A stretch of 64,000 nt of DNA, from contig JABWAT010000008.1 of the NCBI GenBank assembly GCA_013360915.1, positions 52,683 through 116,682 of the forward strand, read 5' to 3'. Under the pieces are notes generated by a model. That model was given only the letters and a program-made list of their open reading frames with translations, made no database searches and was not told the DNA's origin. Shown piece after piece: positions 41,829 to 50,664 of this stretch. Position 1 is the stretch's first letter. Each line of letters opens with the position of its first letter. The DNA comes from Bacteroidota bacterium (GTDB taxonomy: Bacteria; Bacteroidota; JABWAT01). Both the position numbers and the translations under genes were made by a program.

Positions 41829-43043
41829 ATGCGAACACCCAACCATCTGGGGAAACCAGCGGACCTGACTGCTTACCGGTCCCTGTTTCCTCACACGGGA
41901 GACCAGGTTTATCTGAACCACGCAGCAGTCTCTCCACTGTCTGTCCGGGTGACAACAGCCATTCAGGATCACCTGACTCAGCGATCAACGGGAGATATCG
42001 ACGTCTATCCAGGCTTCTCCCGTTTTATTCTTTCTCTCAAGGACAAAATCGGACGGTTCATCGGCGCAACAGCCGCAGATATAGCTCTGACTTCCAATAC
42101 CAGCGATGGTCTGAATATCCTCGCCAATGCACTCAAGTGGAAAAGAGGCGACCGGATCATCATGTATGAACGTGATTTTCCCTCGGTAACCCAAACGTTT
42201 TCCCGTTTTATCCGCGAAGGAGTGGTAATCGATCTCATCCGTGACAGAAGCGGACGTTTCGATGCCGATGATATCCGCCGGCTGATCAGACCCGAGACCC
42301 AATTGGTTTGCATCAGTCAGGTTCAGTTTCTGACGGGACTCCGCCTTCAGATCGAAGAAATCGGGGCCCTTTGTCACGAAAAAGGAATTCTGTTTGCGGT
42401 GGATGGATCCCAGTCGGCCGGTGCCGTTACCCTCGATGTTAAAAAAATGAAAATCGATTTTCTGGCAGTCGGTGCCCAGAAATGGATGATGGGACCCATG
42501 GGAACCGGATTTGTTTTCGCTTCTGAAGAATTGCGGACCATGCTCAATCAGGCCTACGTGGGCTGGTTATCTGTGGAAAATCCATGGGATCTGTTCAATC
42601 TGAATCAACGCCTCGCCCGCGATGCACGGCGGTACGAAACCGGTACTCTCAATGCCATCGGATTGGTGGGGCTTGGTGCAGCCATCGATCTGCTTTCCGA
42701 AATCGGAATTCATAAAATTGAGTCTCAGGTCGTTGGCCTGGCCACCTATACCAGTGACCGGCTGTTGTCCCTGGGTTACCGGACGGCTCTGAACTACCGC
42801 GACGATCTCCATTCCGGAATTGTCAGTTTCATTGTTCAGGATCCCGGCACGCTCTCTGACCAGTTGAAGACTGAAAAGATCACCATATCTGCCCGGGAAA
42901 AATATCTGAGAGTTTCCCCCCATTTTTATAACACCCGCGACGACATTGACCGGATGCTTGATGCCCTTAAAAAGGCCGATGCCCGGCTCAAGTATACAAA
43001 AAGTCAGGCAGCCCTGTCGCAAATCGGCGGAAATCGCGGATAA
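41829..43043 (+). CDS. Class V aminotransferase (cysteine desulfurase-like fold)
   Basis: This PLP enzyme shows VYLNHAAVSPLS, ALTSNTSDGLNILA, ISQVQFLTGLRLQIEEIG, FAVDGSQSAGAVTLDV and LAVGAQKWMMGPMGTGF with the PLP lysine, plus ARRYETGTLNAIG. The 404 residues are typical for the family. The lack of a clear catalytic cysteine loop argues against cysteine desulfurase; kynureninase-like or isopenicillin-epimerase-like members share these features. The true substrate is unknown. It is probably cotranscribed with moeA (7-base gap). Confidence 0.85.
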   Translation: MRTPNHLGKPADLTAYRSLFPHTGDQVYLNHAAVSPLSVRVTTAIQDHLTQRSTGDIDVYPGFSRFILSLKDKIGRFIGATAADIALTSNTSDGLNILANALKWKRGDRIIMYERDFPSVTQTFSRFIREGVVIDLIRDRSGRFDADDIRRLIRPETQLVCISQVQFLTGLRLQIEEIGALCHEKGILFAVDGSQSAGAVTLDVKKMKIDFLAVGAQKWMMGPMGTGFVFASEELRTMLNQAYVGWLSVENPWDLFNLNQRLARDARRYETGTLNAIGLVGLGAAIDLLSEIGIHKIESQVVGLATYTSDRLLSLGYRTALNYRDDLHSGIVSFIVQDPGTLSDQLKTEKITISAREKYLRVSPHFYNTRDDIDRMLDALKKADARLKYTKSQAALSQIGGNRG

Positions 43044-43069
43044 GCCTTCTAACGATTTCCCAATGCAGG

Positions 43070-43104
43070 TTTCTGGTCGCTGATTTCTGGATTTTTTATC
43101 TTTG
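43070..43104 (+). promoter_or_regulatory. Bacteroidota-type promoter with exact TATCTTTG
   Basis: TATCTTTG at 43097-43104 fits TAnnTTTG exactly, with TTTCTGG about 20 bases upstream. It sits 28 bases before the gpmA ATG. Confidence 0.65.
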
Positions 43105-43131
43105 CAGTTTAATCTATTACAGGAAAATGAA

Positions 43132-43737
43132 ATGGGAAAATTAGTTCTGATCCGTCATGGTGAATCAATCTGGAATCTGGAAAACCGTTTTACCGGTTGG
43201 ATAGATGTGGATTTAACTCCCAAAGGCATCAATGAAGCAAAAGATTCCGGTCGGAAAATCAAGGATATCAAGTTTGATATCGCCTATACCTCGGTTTTGA
43301 AGCGTGCCATCGATACCCTGCAATATGCCTTGGAAGAAGCTGGACAGACCCATCTGAATGTAATTCGTGATCAGGCGTTAAACGAAAGACACTACGGCGA
43401 TCTTCAAGGAAAAAACAAGGCTGAAACAGCCAAAGAATTCGGCGAAGAACAGGTTCACATCTGGCGCCGGTCCTACGATATCGCTCCTCCCAACGGAGAA
43501 AGCCTGAAGGACACCGCGGCCCGTGCAATTCCCTACTTTAAATCAGAAATCCTGCCAAAAGTGGTTGCCGGAAAAAATGTGGTGGTTTCCGCCCATGGAA
43601 ACAGTCTCCGGGCCATCGTGATGGATCTGGATGCCCTGACCCGGGAACAGGTTCTTGAACTGAACATCCCGAATGGAGTTCCGATTGTTTACGATTTCGA
43701 TTCAACAGGAAAAATCCTGAAAAAAGTCATTCTCTGA
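43132..43737 (+). CDS. gpmA: 2,3-bisphosphoglycerate-dependent phosphoglycerate mutase
   Basis: This enzyme interconverts 3- and 2-phosphoglycerate in glycolysis. The catalytic LVLIRHGESIWN (phospho-His), FTGWIDVDLT, TSVLKRAIDT, LNERHYGDLQGKNKAET and VVVSAHGNSLRAIVM are all present. At 201 residues it is about 30-50 shorter than the E. coli enzyme and resembles the short cofactor-dependent forms of Bacteroidota. ATG 43132 has AGGAAA upstream; an in-frame start at 43102 would lie inside the promoter -7 box. A strong terminator follows, so it is a single-gene transcript. Confidence 0.94.
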   Translation: MGKLVLIRHGESIWNLENRFTGWIDVDLTPKGINEAKDSGRKIKDIKFDIAYTSVLKRAIDTLQYALEEAGQTHLNVIRDQALNERHYGDLQGKNKAETAKEFGEEQVHIWRRSYDIAPPNGESLKDTAARAIPYFKSEILPKVVAGKNVVVSAHGNSLRAIVMDLDALTREQVLELNIPNGVPIVYDFDSTGKILKKVIL

Positions 43738-43752
43738 TTCATTCCCTTCTGA

Positions 43753-43788
43753 TCAGTCAGCCGATTCAACCGGCTGACTGACTTTTCT
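43753..43788 (+). terminator. Rho-independent terminator
   Basis: TCAGTCAGCCG (43753-43763) pairs with CGGCTGACTGA (43771-43781), 7-base loop, followed by CTTTTCT. It ends the gpmA transcript. Confidence 0.88.
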
Positions 43789-43850
43789 CCCTCCTTCCGG
43801 AATTTTTTCGCCCGCCCGTTGTTTCCTATTTTCAGAAAAATGACTGCCCT

Positions 43851-45341
43851 ATGATTATTAAAACCAATCCCGATGAATACCAATCCTGGCTGGGAGATAC
43901 CAGCGGACTCAGACCCGGTCAGCTTGATGGCGTCTGGTTTCCCGAAACAATCGAAGAAGTCTCGCGATTTCTTTCCGAATGCCACCAGTCCCGTTCACCG
44001 GTCACCATCTCGGGAAACGGTACAGGAACCACCGGGGGCAGAGTACCATTCAAGGGCCGTCTGCTTGCGACTGACCGCCTGAACCAGATTGGTCCGATTA
44101 AAGTGACCTCCTCTGATGAGGCCTTCATCCGGGTCGAAGCAGGTATCCCGCTCAGGACCGTACAGGATACAGTTCTTGCTGCAGGCTGGCTGTACCCTCC
44201 CGATCCGACTGAAAGAAATGCTTTTATAGGAGGAACCATCAGCACCAATGCGAGCGGTGCCCGGTCATTCCGGTTCGGAAGTACCCGCCGTTGGGTAGAA
44301 TCCATTGAACTGATTCTCCCCGATGGATTCCCGCTGACCATCCGGCGCGGTGAACACCTGGCAAAAAACGGTGTCTTTTCCTTTTCATCAGGTGGCAGAT
44401 CCTTTCAATTCAGCATTCCTCATTACAGCATGCCGGATATTAAACACGCCGCTGGCTATTATGTTCAGCAGGATATGGATCTGATTGACCTGTTTATCGG
44501 ATCAGAGGGAACTTTGGGAATTATCACTGCTGCCACCCTCCGGCTGATACGGAAGCCAGAAAAATTCTTCAGCGCCATTCTGTTTTTTGACGAGGAAAAC
44601 CATCTGCTATCCTTTGTCGATGAGGCCAGACATCTGTCCTTTGCCTCAGATTGGGAAGCCGGGAAACCAGCGGCCACCAGCCTCGAATTCTTCGATCACC
44701 AATCCCTGCGTTTCCTTCGTGATAAATATCCGCAAACACCCGCCAATGCGGCCGGTGCCGTCTATTTTGAACAGGAGTGCAATCAGGGGAATGAAGATGA
44801 ATTACTGGCATGGTGGTTCGATCTGGCCTCTCAGCACCAGGCCATGCTGGATCTGTCATGGTTTGCCCAGACCCCAAAGGAAGATGATTTTTTCAAGGAA
44901 TACCGGCATGCCCTTCCTGCCCTGATCAACGAATTTCTCAACCGGAATAGAGTTAAAAAAATCAGCAGCGATATCGCGGTACCCGAGGAGTCCTTCCGCA
45001 ACATGATGAAAACCTATCATCATCATCTGGATAACAGCCCTTTCCGTTGGGTGATTTTTGGCCACATCGGAGACTGTCACCTTCACATGAACATTCTTCC
45101 CCATTCTGCAGAAGAACATGACCGGGGTAAGGTGATCTACCGGGAGTTTATCAACGCCGCACTTGCAATGGGAGGCACGATTTCGGCCGAACACGGCGTT
45201 GGAAAACTGAAGGTGGACTACCTGCTTGATATGTATGGTGAAGACGGCCTCAGGCAAATGGCAGCCGTCAAGAGGTTTTTTGATCCCCATCTGATTCTGG
45301 GGCAAGGCACTCTGATTCCGGAACGTCTGCTGATCAGCTGA
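43851..45341 (+). CDS. FAD-linked oxidase (GlcD / D-lactate dehydrogenase family)
   Basis: The protein belongs to the VAO/PCMH flavoprotein family that oxidises 2-hydroxy acids. The FAD-binding domain shows VTISGNGTGTTGG, VEAGIPL, LYPPDPTERNAFIGGTISTNASG and DLFIGSEGTLGIIT. The C-terminal part ends with FGHIGDCHLHMNIL and AEHGVGKLK, the substrate and metal histidines of the GlcD type. The 496 residues are complete and there is no Fe-S domain. Substrate (glycolate, D-lactate or another) is not resolvable. A TATTTTCA upstream may be the -7 box. Its 3' end overlaps the convergent membrane gene by 8 bases. Confidence 0.9.
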   Translation: MIIKTNPDEYQSWLGDTSGLRPGQLDGVWFPETIEEVSRFLSECHQSRSPVTISGNGTGTTGGRVPFKGRLLATDRLNQIGPIKVTSSDEAFIRVEAGIPLRTVQDTVLAAGWLYPPDPTERNAFIGGTISTNASGARSFRFGSTRRWVESIELILPDGFPLTIRRGEHLAKNGVFSFSSGGRSFQFSIPHYSMPDIKHAAGYYVQQDMDLIDLFIGSEGTLGIITAATLRLIRKPEKFFSAILFFDEENHLLSFVDEARHLSFASDWEAGKPAATSLEFFDHQSLRFLRDKYPQTPANAAGAVYFEQECNQGNEDELLAWWFDLASQHQAMLDLSWFAQTPKEDDFFKEYRHALPALINEFLNRNRVKKISSDIAVPEESFRNMMKTYHHHLDNSPFRWVIFGHIGDCHLHMNILPHSAEEHDRGKVIYREFINAALAMGGTISAEHGVGKLKVDYLLDMYGEDGLRQMAAVKRFFDPHLILGQGTLIPERLLIS

Positions 45342-46053
45342 GCCATACCCCTGCTGCAAACAGCAGGATAATAACCAGAACCATCAGAAAGACCATCAGC
45401 GGAAAACCGACCGAAAAGAGAAGCAGTCTGAGTCCGGTCAGTCCGGTCAGAACCTCCAGACCGTGACGCAGGGCAGTCAGGGCCAGGATCAGGCCCAGTG
45501 CCAGAAACAAATAGTCAAATACGGATGTCAGCCAGTCAAAGACAGAGTCTTCAAAAACCACACCCCTCCTGTTCAACACCCTGAAAAGCCAGGCAAGCAG
45601 CAAACAATACACCCAGGGAACCGACATACCTGCCATCGATTTTGCGACCTGACTGACCTTCAGCGTCCCCGAATTGACCGATAGCCCTGCAAAAAGGGAC
45701 ATCAGCAACAGAAAATGGACCACCAGCCAGATCGCTACTGACACATATACTGCCTTCAGAACCGGCATTGCAAAGGCCCAGTTTACCGATGGCATTTGCA
45801 AAAAGGGATTAGTCACGGCATAGAGGGTGGTCAGCAACAGGCTGAACATCAGGGGAATCCATGACTTCCACGATGATGCAGACCGGTTAAACAATCCGAT
45901 GGTTTCCTTTGGAGCTGAGAGATAATCAACCCAAACAGAAAGCGGATCTTTTTCCTGCAACGAAAAGAAACGGTGGCCGCAGATCGGACAGGCGGGCACC
46001 CGCTCATAAAAGCGCGTGTTACAGTCGGGACAAAGGAAAAAGGGGGTTCCCAT
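45334..46053 (-). CDS. Zinc-ribbon plus YIP1-like integral membrane protein
   Basis: A zinc ribbon at the N-terminus (CPDCNTRFYERVPACPICG, two CxxC pairs) is followed by a soluble linker and about five membrane helices (for example WIPLMFSLLLTTLYAV, LVVHFLLLMSLFAGL, VYCLLLAWLFRVL, YLFLALGLILALTAL and LMVFLMVLVIILLFAAGV). This resembles YIP1-family membrane proteins, whose bacterial function is unknown. The ATG directly follows the TGA of the pterin dehydratase gene. Confidence 0.75.
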   Translation of the reverse strand: MGTPFFLCPDCNTRFYERVPACPICGHRFFSLQEKDPLSVWVDYLSAPKETIGLFNRSASSWKSWIPLMFSLLLTTLYAVTNPFLQMPSVNWAFAMPVLKAVYVSVAIWLVVHFLLLMSLFAGLSVNSGTLKVSQVAKSMAGMSVPWVYCLLLAWLFRVLNRRGVVFEDSVFDWLTSVFDYLFLALGLILALTALRHGLEVLTGLTGLRLLLFSVGFPLMVFLMVLVIILLFAAGVWLS

Positions 46054-46338
46054 TCAGATAAGTGCGTTTAGTCGTTTGGCCAACTCAAAATCAAGTTCTG
46101 TGAGCCCGCCGGTTTCGTGTGTATTCAGCCGGATCGTGAGCCGGTTATAGACCCAATGGATATCGGGGTGGTGTTGCATCTCCTCTGCAGGGACTGTCAG
46201 TTTGTTGACAAACTCTACGGCATGAGGAAAATCTTTAAAAAGGAATGTTCGTTCAATGAAGGATCCGCCAGACTTCCATCCGGGAAGTCCGGCCAAACGA
46301 TCTTCTATTTCCGCAGCAGTCAGTTTGATCCGTTTCAT
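46054..46338 (-). CDS. 4a-hydroxytetrahydrobiopterin dehydratase (PCD/DCoH)
   Basis: The enzyme recycles oxidised pterin cofactors of aromatic hydroxylases. The 94 residues match pterin-4a-carbinolamine dehydratase: LPGWKSGGSFIERTFLFKDF, then AEEMQHHPDIHWVYNRLTIR with the catalytic histidine pair, then LNTHETGGLTELDFELAKRL. It lies between the beta-CASP hydrolase and the YIP1-like gene in a tight operon (3-base and 0-base gaps). No aromatic amino acid hydroxylase is nearby, which is common for this family. Confidence 0.95.
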   Translation of the reverse strand: MKRIKLTAAEIEDRLAGLPGWKSGGSFIERTFLFKDFPHAVEFVNKLTVPAEEMQHHPDIHWVYNRLTIRLNTHETGGLTELDFELAKRLNALI

Positions 46339-46341
46339 GCA

Positions 46342-47751
46342 TTATCCGAGTTTAAAAATGTCCTTGTGTTTGGCGATGGTCACCGGTCCGAGGCCCTCTC
46401 TGCCGAGGGATTCCTGCAGAGCTTGCTGGGCTGTCGGTTCGCCATGGACCAGAAATATCTGACGGATGGATGGTGCATCAAACGCCTTCATCCAGTTAAT
46501 AATTTCCCATTCATCGGCATGAGCCGAAAAGGCGAGCATTTTTTTAACCTGGCAGTTTATCGCAAAGGTATCACCCAGCATGTTCACCTGCTTATGTCCA
46601 TCCAGAATCTTACGCCCCAGGGTGTTCTCTCCCTGGTACCCGACAAACAAAATGACATTGTCCCGGTAGGCAGCGTGGTTTGCAATGTGGTGGACTATCC
46701 GTCCGCCTTCACACATTCCTGAAGCAGAGATAATCACCGCTGCTCCTTCAAGTCCGTTCAATTCCTTACTTTCATCCACTGTACGGGTAAAAGTAACCCC
46801 GGGAGGCGACAGTGGATTGAGGTTCAATTTAAGTTGCTGCATGGTTTCTTCATCAAAGCACTCCAGATGCTTCGAAAATATGGCCGTCGCCTCAATGGCC
46901 ATGGGGGAATCGAGATAAACGGGTATCTGCGGTATTCTGCCCTTCGTCAGCAGGGTGTTCAGCACATACAATATTTCCTGTGTCCTTCCGACACTGAAAG
47001 CCGGTATCAGAATCTTGGACCGCCGGTTAATCGCAGTACGGATCAGTTCGCTCAGTTCATCCTCCACCGAGGACAGATCATCGTGAAATCTCCCCCCATA
47101 CGTGGACTCGGTGATGATGTAGTGAGCAGAATCCAACCGTTCCGGATCGCGCAAAATGGGAAGATGATCCCTTCCGAGATCCCCGGTAAACACAAGGAAC
47201 CTGGACTCACCATTCGAAGCCTGCCATGTCAGCCGGGTGATGGCAGAACCAAGTATATGCCCTGCATCAAAAAATCGGAAGGTGAGGGATGAATCCAGTT
47301 TTTTCTCAAAGTGGTACGGGACCGGTTCAATCTGTCTGATGGTTTGCTCCACATCAGCCAGTGAGTACAAGGGCTCGAGAGGCTCCTGTCCCCGGCTCAC
47401 CTTTCGTTTGTTAATGTATTCGATATCACGCAGCATCAGGTGAGCAGAGTCCTTCAGAAGGATCGGAAGCAGATCTGCCGTGGCGGGGGTGCAATAGACC
47501 GGCCCTCTGAATCCATTCTTCACCAGAGAGGGCAGGTTCCCACTGTGATCCAGGTGAGCATGGGAAAGAATTACCCCTGAAACCTGAACCGGATCAATGG
47601 GAAACTGCCGGTTTCGTGCCTCGGCATCCTGACGGCGTCCCTGATACAATCCGCAATCAAGGAAAAAATGTAATCCCTCTTCACTGATCACATGGTGAAG
47701 AGAACCGGTGACCGTTTCGGTTGCACCCCAGAATTGAAGTTTTAACGCCAT
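46342..47751 (-). CDS. Metallo-beta-lactamase / beta-CASP RNA hydrolase
   Basis: The family contains mRNA 3'-end nucleases (CPSF73-like) and bacterial ribonucleases. The MBL zinc motif is ILSHAHLDHSGNLP, followed by FFDAGHILGSA and VFTGDLGRDH. The beta-CASP part shows ILIPAFSVGRTQEILYVL, YLDSPMA, ISASGMCEGGRI and the C-terminal FSAHADEWEIINWM and FLVHGEP. The 469 residues are standard for this one-domain group, and all metal ligands appear intact. It starts the operon with pterin dehydratase and the YIP1-like gene. It is divergent from AMP nucleosidase across 77 bp. Confidence 0.93.
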   Translation of the reverse strand: MALKLQFWGATETVTGSLHHVISEEGLHFFLDCGLYQGRRQDAEARNRQFPIDPVQVSGVILSHAHLDHSGNLPSLVKNGFRGPVYCTPATADLLPILLKDSAHLMLRDIEYINKRKVSRGQEPLEPLYSLADVEQTIRQIEPVPYHFEKKLDSSLTFRFFDAGHILGSAITRLTWQASNGESRFLVFTGDLGRDHLPILRDPERLDSAHYIITESTYGGRFHDDLSSVEDELSELIRTAINRRSKILIPAFSVGRTQEILYVLNTLLTKGRIPQIPVYLDSPMAIEATAIFSKHLECFDEETMQQLKLNLNPLSPPGVTFTRTVDESKELNGLEGAAVIISASGMCEGGRIVHHIANHAAYRDNVILFVGYQGENTLGRKILDGHKQVNMLGDTFAINCQVKKMLAFSAHADEWEIINWMKAFDAPSIRQIFLVHGEPTAQQALQESLGREGLGPVTIAKHKDIFKLG

Positions 47752-47766
47752 ATTATTCCAATAAGT

Positions 47767-47775
47767 TGTGGATAA
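47767..47775 (-). promoter_or_regulatory. DnaA-box-like sequence TTATCCACA
   Basis: The minus strand reads TTATCCACA, a perfect DnaA box, between the divergent beta-CASP and AMP nucleosidase genes. A single site suggests DnaA-linked regulation or chance, not an origin. Confidence 0.35.
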
Positions 47776-47828
47776 TTACAAAATTTCATATTTTATTAAA
47801 TCAATCGCATCACCAGCCATCCGGAATC

Positions 47829-48662
47829 ATGTCAGAAAAAAACGTTTCAGGGCCTGAGAATACCGAAATGAACATCGAGGGGATAACGAGGTCCGTTATC
47901 GGCCTTGATATGCTTGAACGGTACACGGGTTCGGCCTCTTCCGAAATTCAGGACTATATCCTCCTGACCAACTTCTCCCGCTATATTAACGAATTTCAGA
48001 CCTATTTCCCTTCCTCAAAATTACATCAGGGATCCGGGTTTACCTGCGTGAATGCCCCCGATGCAGGGTTGTCCATTGTAGATTACAAGATTGGCTCTCC
48101 CACAGCTGCCCTGGTGATGGATCTTCTCTCTTACCGGAAACCAAAGGCTGTTCTGATGCTGGGATTGTGCGGGGGGTTAAACCGGAAATTAAAAGTAGGT
48201 GATTTTGTCCTTCCGATGGCCGCCATCCGGGATGACGGGACCAGTGTACACTATCTACCTCCACGTGTTCCTGCACTGCCAACCTTTAACATTCAGAAAA
48301 TCACCTCACAGATTCTCGACGAGAATAACCTGCTTTTTAAGACGGGTGTGATCCACACCACCGATTACCGGTTTTGGGAATTCGACGAAGTCTTTATCAA
48401 TAAACTGAAGGAAGAACGAGCCATTGCCATTGATATGGAATGTGCCACACTGTTTATTGTTGGATTTGCCCGAAAAGTATCTATCGGCGCACTGATGCTG
48501 GTATCTGACCTCCCGTTAACACGTGAGGGAATTAAAACAAAGTCCTCATCCAGCCAGGTTTTTAATGAGTTTACCCGACTGCACCTTAAAACCGGTATTG
48601 AGACTCTGCAGCGTATACAGGAATTAAAATACAATCTGGATTTGCGGCATTATGAATGGTAG
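47829..48662 (+). CDS. amn: AMP nucleosidase (short Bacteroidota type)
   Basis: AMP nucleosidase splits AMP into adenine and ribose 5-phosphate. The protein follows the nucleoside phosphorylase fold: MLERYTGS near the N-terminus, DYILLTNFSRYINEF, MLGLCGGLNRKLKVGDFVLP, AIRDDGTSVHYLPPRVPALP and AIDMECATLFIVGF. It lacks the large N-terminal domain of E. coli Amn, as is usual in Bacteroidota, and has 277 residues. ATG 47829 was chosen because 36 open codons upstream would run into the beta-CASP promoter region. Its last 11 bases overlap the Fis-HTH gene. Confidence 0.9.
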   Translation: MSEKNVSGPENTEMNIEGITRSVIGLDMLERYTGSASSEIQDYILLTNFSRYINEFQTYFPSSKLHQGSGFTCVNAPDAGLSIVDYKIGSPTAALVMDLLSYRKPKAVLMLGLCGGLNRKLKVGDFVLPMAAIRDDGTSVHYLPPRVPALPTFNIQKITSQILDENNLLFKTGVIHTTDYRFWEFDEVFINKLKEERAIAIDMECATLFIVGFARKVSIGALMLVSDLPLTREGIKTKSSSSQVFNEFTRLHLKTGIETLQRIQELKYNLDLRHYEW

Positions 48663-49611
48663 TTCCCCCATCATCGCCCAAACCGCCGTCCTGCTGAAAC
48701 GGCGCGATGAACAGGATGTTCTGAACCGGGTAATTGATCTCCGGGAAGAATATGCTCAGCTTCAACAGGTCACCTCTCTGAGTGACCTTGAATCCGTTCT
48801 TCCCGAACTGGCCACCAGGCAACAATCCCTGAACCTGGTCAGTCTGGCCTTTGACTGGGCCAGTGTTTACGGACACTCATCCTTCCAGAGTTGGTCCTCT
48901 GCTCTGAACGAATATTGCACCTCCCAACGGAAACTCGGCATTTTTTATCATCATCTGGCTGATCATCAGCTCAGACACCGGGCCTACCGTGAAGCAATCC
49001 GTCTGTTCGAACAAACCCTTCTGTATGAAGCCAACATCCAGACACGAAATGATATTTTTGTAAAAATTGCCTTTTCCTTATACCGCCTGGGATCTCTTCA
49101 GGGGTTACATTACATCTCGATCATTAAAACCAACCAAAAGCACCTGATGGGCCAGATCGCCCTGATCAATGGCCTGATTCACTGGGAAATTCTGAAAAAG
49201 ATCGGGAAATCCTTCCAGTTTTTTAATCAGGCTTTTACCTCGCTGGATCATGATCCATTCCTGCAGACGATTGCAGCTTCCTACCTGATTGAACTTGGAA
49301 AAATACTGGGTGATGAATCGGGGAGCGCCACTTTCAGGAAAGTGGTTGAGCGGAACGGAAACCTGTTAAATGAAATAAGAATTGAGCCTTTACACGCTCA
49401 ATCCGCGCAACCAGAGATGGCCTTTGTTCCCGCTGACAGTGAACAGGAGCGTCTGTTTTCAACGTTGGGTGAAATCCCCCTTCACGAACTGGAAAGAAAG
49501 TATATTCAGTTTATCCTGAACCGTGCCGACTCTCTGGAACAAGCCTGTCAGGTCCTTGAAATCGACAGGAAGACCCTGTATAACAAACGGAAAGCCTGGA
49601 AACTGGTCTAA
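48652..49611 (+). CDS. TPR-like protein with C-terminal Fis-type DNA-binding domain
   Basis: The last 40 or so residues (LERKYIQFILNRADSLEQAC, then QVLEIDRKTLYNKRKAWKL) match the Fis/NtrC helix-turn-helix, with the typical hydrophobic start, the AC..L turn and the TLYNKRKAW recognition helix. The first 230 residues are helical and repeat-like (HHLADHQLRHRAYREAIRLF, FQFFNQAFTSLDHD), suggesting degenerate TPRs. There is no receiver and no AAA+ sigma54 domain, so this is not a standard NtrC protein. It begins 11 bases before the amn stop, which implies coupled translation and a link to purine metabolism, perhaps as regulator. The function is inferred from this layout only. Confidence 0.75.
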   Translation: MNGSSPIIAQTAVLLKRRDEQDVLNRVIDLREEYAQLQQVTSLSDLESVLPELATRQQSLNLVSLAFDWASVYGHSSFQSWSSALNEYCTSQRKLGIFYHHLADHQLRHRAYREAIRLFEQTLLYEANIQTRNDIFVKIAFSLYRLGSLQGLHYISIIKTNQKHLMGQIALINGLIHWEILKKIGKSFQFFNQAFTSLDHDPFLQTIAASYLIELGKILGDESGSATFRKVVERNGNLLNEIRIEPLHAQSAQPEMAFVPADSEQERLFSTLGEIPLHELERKYIQFILNRADSLEQACQVLEIDRKTLYNKRKAWKLV

Positions 49612-50609
49612 CGAAGTAACCATTTCCTCAGCAGATCAGCAGGATGCAAGGTCCGGTTTGTCTCCTGAACGTTCCGGATCCGGTCCTCTACCCAATGCAC
49701 CAGAACTGCATCGGTGTCAACACTGCTCTCCATATTCTCCAGATTAATCGCAAATCCCCGGAAATTTTTCATCCGTCTCCACGAGAAGGATCCTCTGATC
49801 AGCCCCGCAATCACCAGGGCAGCCTGTGCCGGATCGGACCAGCGGGAAGGGTTGAACCAGTAAACACTGGTGGATTCCTTCTCTGTCGGGTCTGGGAGTT
49901 CATGATTGATCCCAAACGGAAAATGAGTCAGATACCGCAGACCATGATACTGTCGGGATGACATCCTGAACAGGGCCGGAAAATCGCAAGGTAACTTCTC
50001 CCAGTTAACCAGATGCTGTGGGTGAATCACTTTCCACTCCAGAACCGGCACAGGATGAATCTGCTCATCCCCGCAAACGTCACAGGTTTCTCTGATAACT
50101 GCATCCGACCGGGATTGAATGATCCACCAGGTTGAAGTGGTCCAATCTATTAAAACAGACTGACGGCTGATGGAAATCGCTTCGGTATTCAGCAGCGGGT
50201 TCAGCGAGGATTGCCACTCTCCTGACGGCCAATTCACACCGATGGCTAACTGATCGTGAAGCTGCCCATCCCTTGCAAAAAGCCGGGTTTCCGCAACCAT
50301 ACAATCATCCTGGCGCTCAGCCACCGCATTGGGTTGACCGAGAAACCGTTCCAATACCGTGTAAATGGTAAAAATTGAGCTATAGATCGGAAGAGAAAGA
50401 ATCGGGATGCTTCCACACCGGATCTGAAAGTGGGTCCCGGATGGAAAACTCAGAAAAAACGGATTTTCTTCCGATCGGGTCTCTGTCAGTCCCCATAAAC
50501 GGCGAACCGTTTCTGTCAAACCAGACCGATACCTGGAAAAATCCAGTGAGCCCTCAGTCGGGGAATGAAGAGAGCAGCAAACCGGACGCGAAATGATGGT
50601 TGTTTGCAA
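49608..50609 (-). CDS. Hypothetical protein, 333 aa
   Basis: I do not recognise this protein. It has no signal peptide or membrane segments and is rich in Trp and in beta-type sequence (LIDWTTSTWWIIQSRSDAV). A CDVCG motif near residue 175 is not paired with a second CxxC, so zinc binding is uncertain. A conserved-looking segment GLRYLTHFPFGINHELPDP precedes the end. It is convergent with the Fis-HTH gene (stops overlap by 4 bases) and lies 55 bases upstream of nothing coding on its own strand. Base composition is like that of its neighbours. Confidence 0.6.
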   Translation of the reverse strand: MQTTIISRPVCCSLHSPTEGSLDFSRYRSGLTETVRRLWGLTETRSEENPFFLSFPSGTHFQIRCGSIPILSLPIYSSIFTIYTVLERFLGQPNAVAERQDDCMVAETRLFARDGQLHDQLAIGVNWPSGEWQSSLNPLLNTEAISISRQSVLIDWTTSTWWIIQSRSDAVIRETCDVCGDEQIHPVPVLEWKVIHPQHLVNWEKLPCDFPALFRMSSRQYHGLRYLTHFPFGINHELPDPTEKESTSVYWFNPSRWSDPAQAALVIAGLIRGSFSWRRMKNFRGFAINLENMESSVDTDAVLVHWVEDRIRNVQETNRTLHPADLLRKWLLR

Positions 50610-50664
50610 TAGTTTCCGGTATTTATCGGTTAATTCAGGAGTCGGGACATCTCGCCCCTGCTTA

